A model generated the notes under the pieces. It saw only the letters and a program-made list of their open reading frames with translations, ran no database searches and was not told the DNA's origin. From NCBI GenBank assembly GCA_036655975.1, contig JAVVPD010000125.1, positions 1 to 5,482 on the forward strand: a stretch of 5,482 nt of DNA, in the 5' to 3' direction. This DNA is from CASQEL01 sp036655975. GTDB lineage: Bacteria > Desulfobacterota > Desulfovibrionia > Desulfovibrionales > Desulfovibrionaceae. A program made the position numbers and the translations under genes. Shown here one piece after another: positions 5,428 to 5,482 of this stretch (the stretch's first letter is position 1; each line of letters starts with the position of its first letter).

Positions 5428-5482
5428 ATGCGTATAGCCCTACAAAACTTTACGGGCGGTGAAATAGCCCCCACCCTGTCGG
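5428..5482 (+). CDS. 5' end of probable tail tubular protein B / tail nozzle protein (partial)
   Basis: ATG 5428 opens a frame that runs off the window with 18 codons (MRIALQNFTGGEIAPTLS). The pattern of a short hydrophobic start, then N-F-x-G-G-E-x-(A/S)-P-x-L, is the usual beginning of podoviral tail tubular protein B (T7 gp12-like), which forms the nozzle below the adaptor ring. GGAGG at 5411-5415 lies 12 bases before ATG, a somewhat long spacing, and the preceding gene ends 3 bases upstream. Only the N-terminus is visible, so the call depends on that motif and on the gp11-like gene upstream. Confidence 0.6.
   Translation, partial: MRIALQNFTGGEIAPTLS

Overview
The window looks like part of the virion-structure module of a podovirus-type tailed phage or prophage. 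All genes are on the + strand and tightly packed, with good Shine-Dalgarno sites and gaps of 3 to about 110 bases. No host gene, integrase, lysis gene, RNA gene, insertion sequence or CRISPR array is visible, so free phage and prophage cannot be told apart. Overall composition is moderately GC-rich. The style of the tail-fibre and glycine-rich tip proteins recalls prophages of Desulfovibrio-like anaerobes, but that host suggestion is only an inference.

Layout from left to right: (1) the last 41 codons of an unidentified structural gene, by position probably the major capsid protein (1-126). (2) A 109-base spacer holding a strong RNA-type hairpin; the frame of the upstream gene also stays open past its stop to the next ribosome binding site. 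(3) A 143-residue Bbp16-type capsid cement protein (236-667). (4) A second strong hairpin (677-707). (5) A 196-residue adaptor/tail tubular protein A (731-1321). (6) A 1210-residue tail fibre (1333-4965) with a T7-type anchor, an alanine-rich helical stalk, about seven Ig/FN3-like modules and a glycine-rich, cysteine-bearing tip. (7) A 151-residue probable tail-fibre assembly partner (4969-5424). (8) The first 18 codons of a probable tail tubular protein B (5428 to the window end).

How they would work together: the capsid gene and cement gene build and stabilise the head; the adaptor joins the portal to the tail tube; tail tubular protein B continues the nozzle; the fibre would dock near the junction of the two tubular proteins and carry the receptor-binding tip outward; the small gene after the fibre probably helps it fold or assemble. 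The head resembles Bordetella phage BPP-1 and the tail follows T7-type logic.

I see no previously undescribed enzymatic or defence system. The most interesting signals are: a sharp AT-rich island covering the end of the adaptor gene and the fibre's anchor domain, which suggests modular exchange of the docking interface; two hairpins with G-U pairs that bracket the cement gene; the fibre cassette placed between the two tail tubular genes; and a cysteine-bearing fibre tip with a perfect inverted repeat in its coding sequence.
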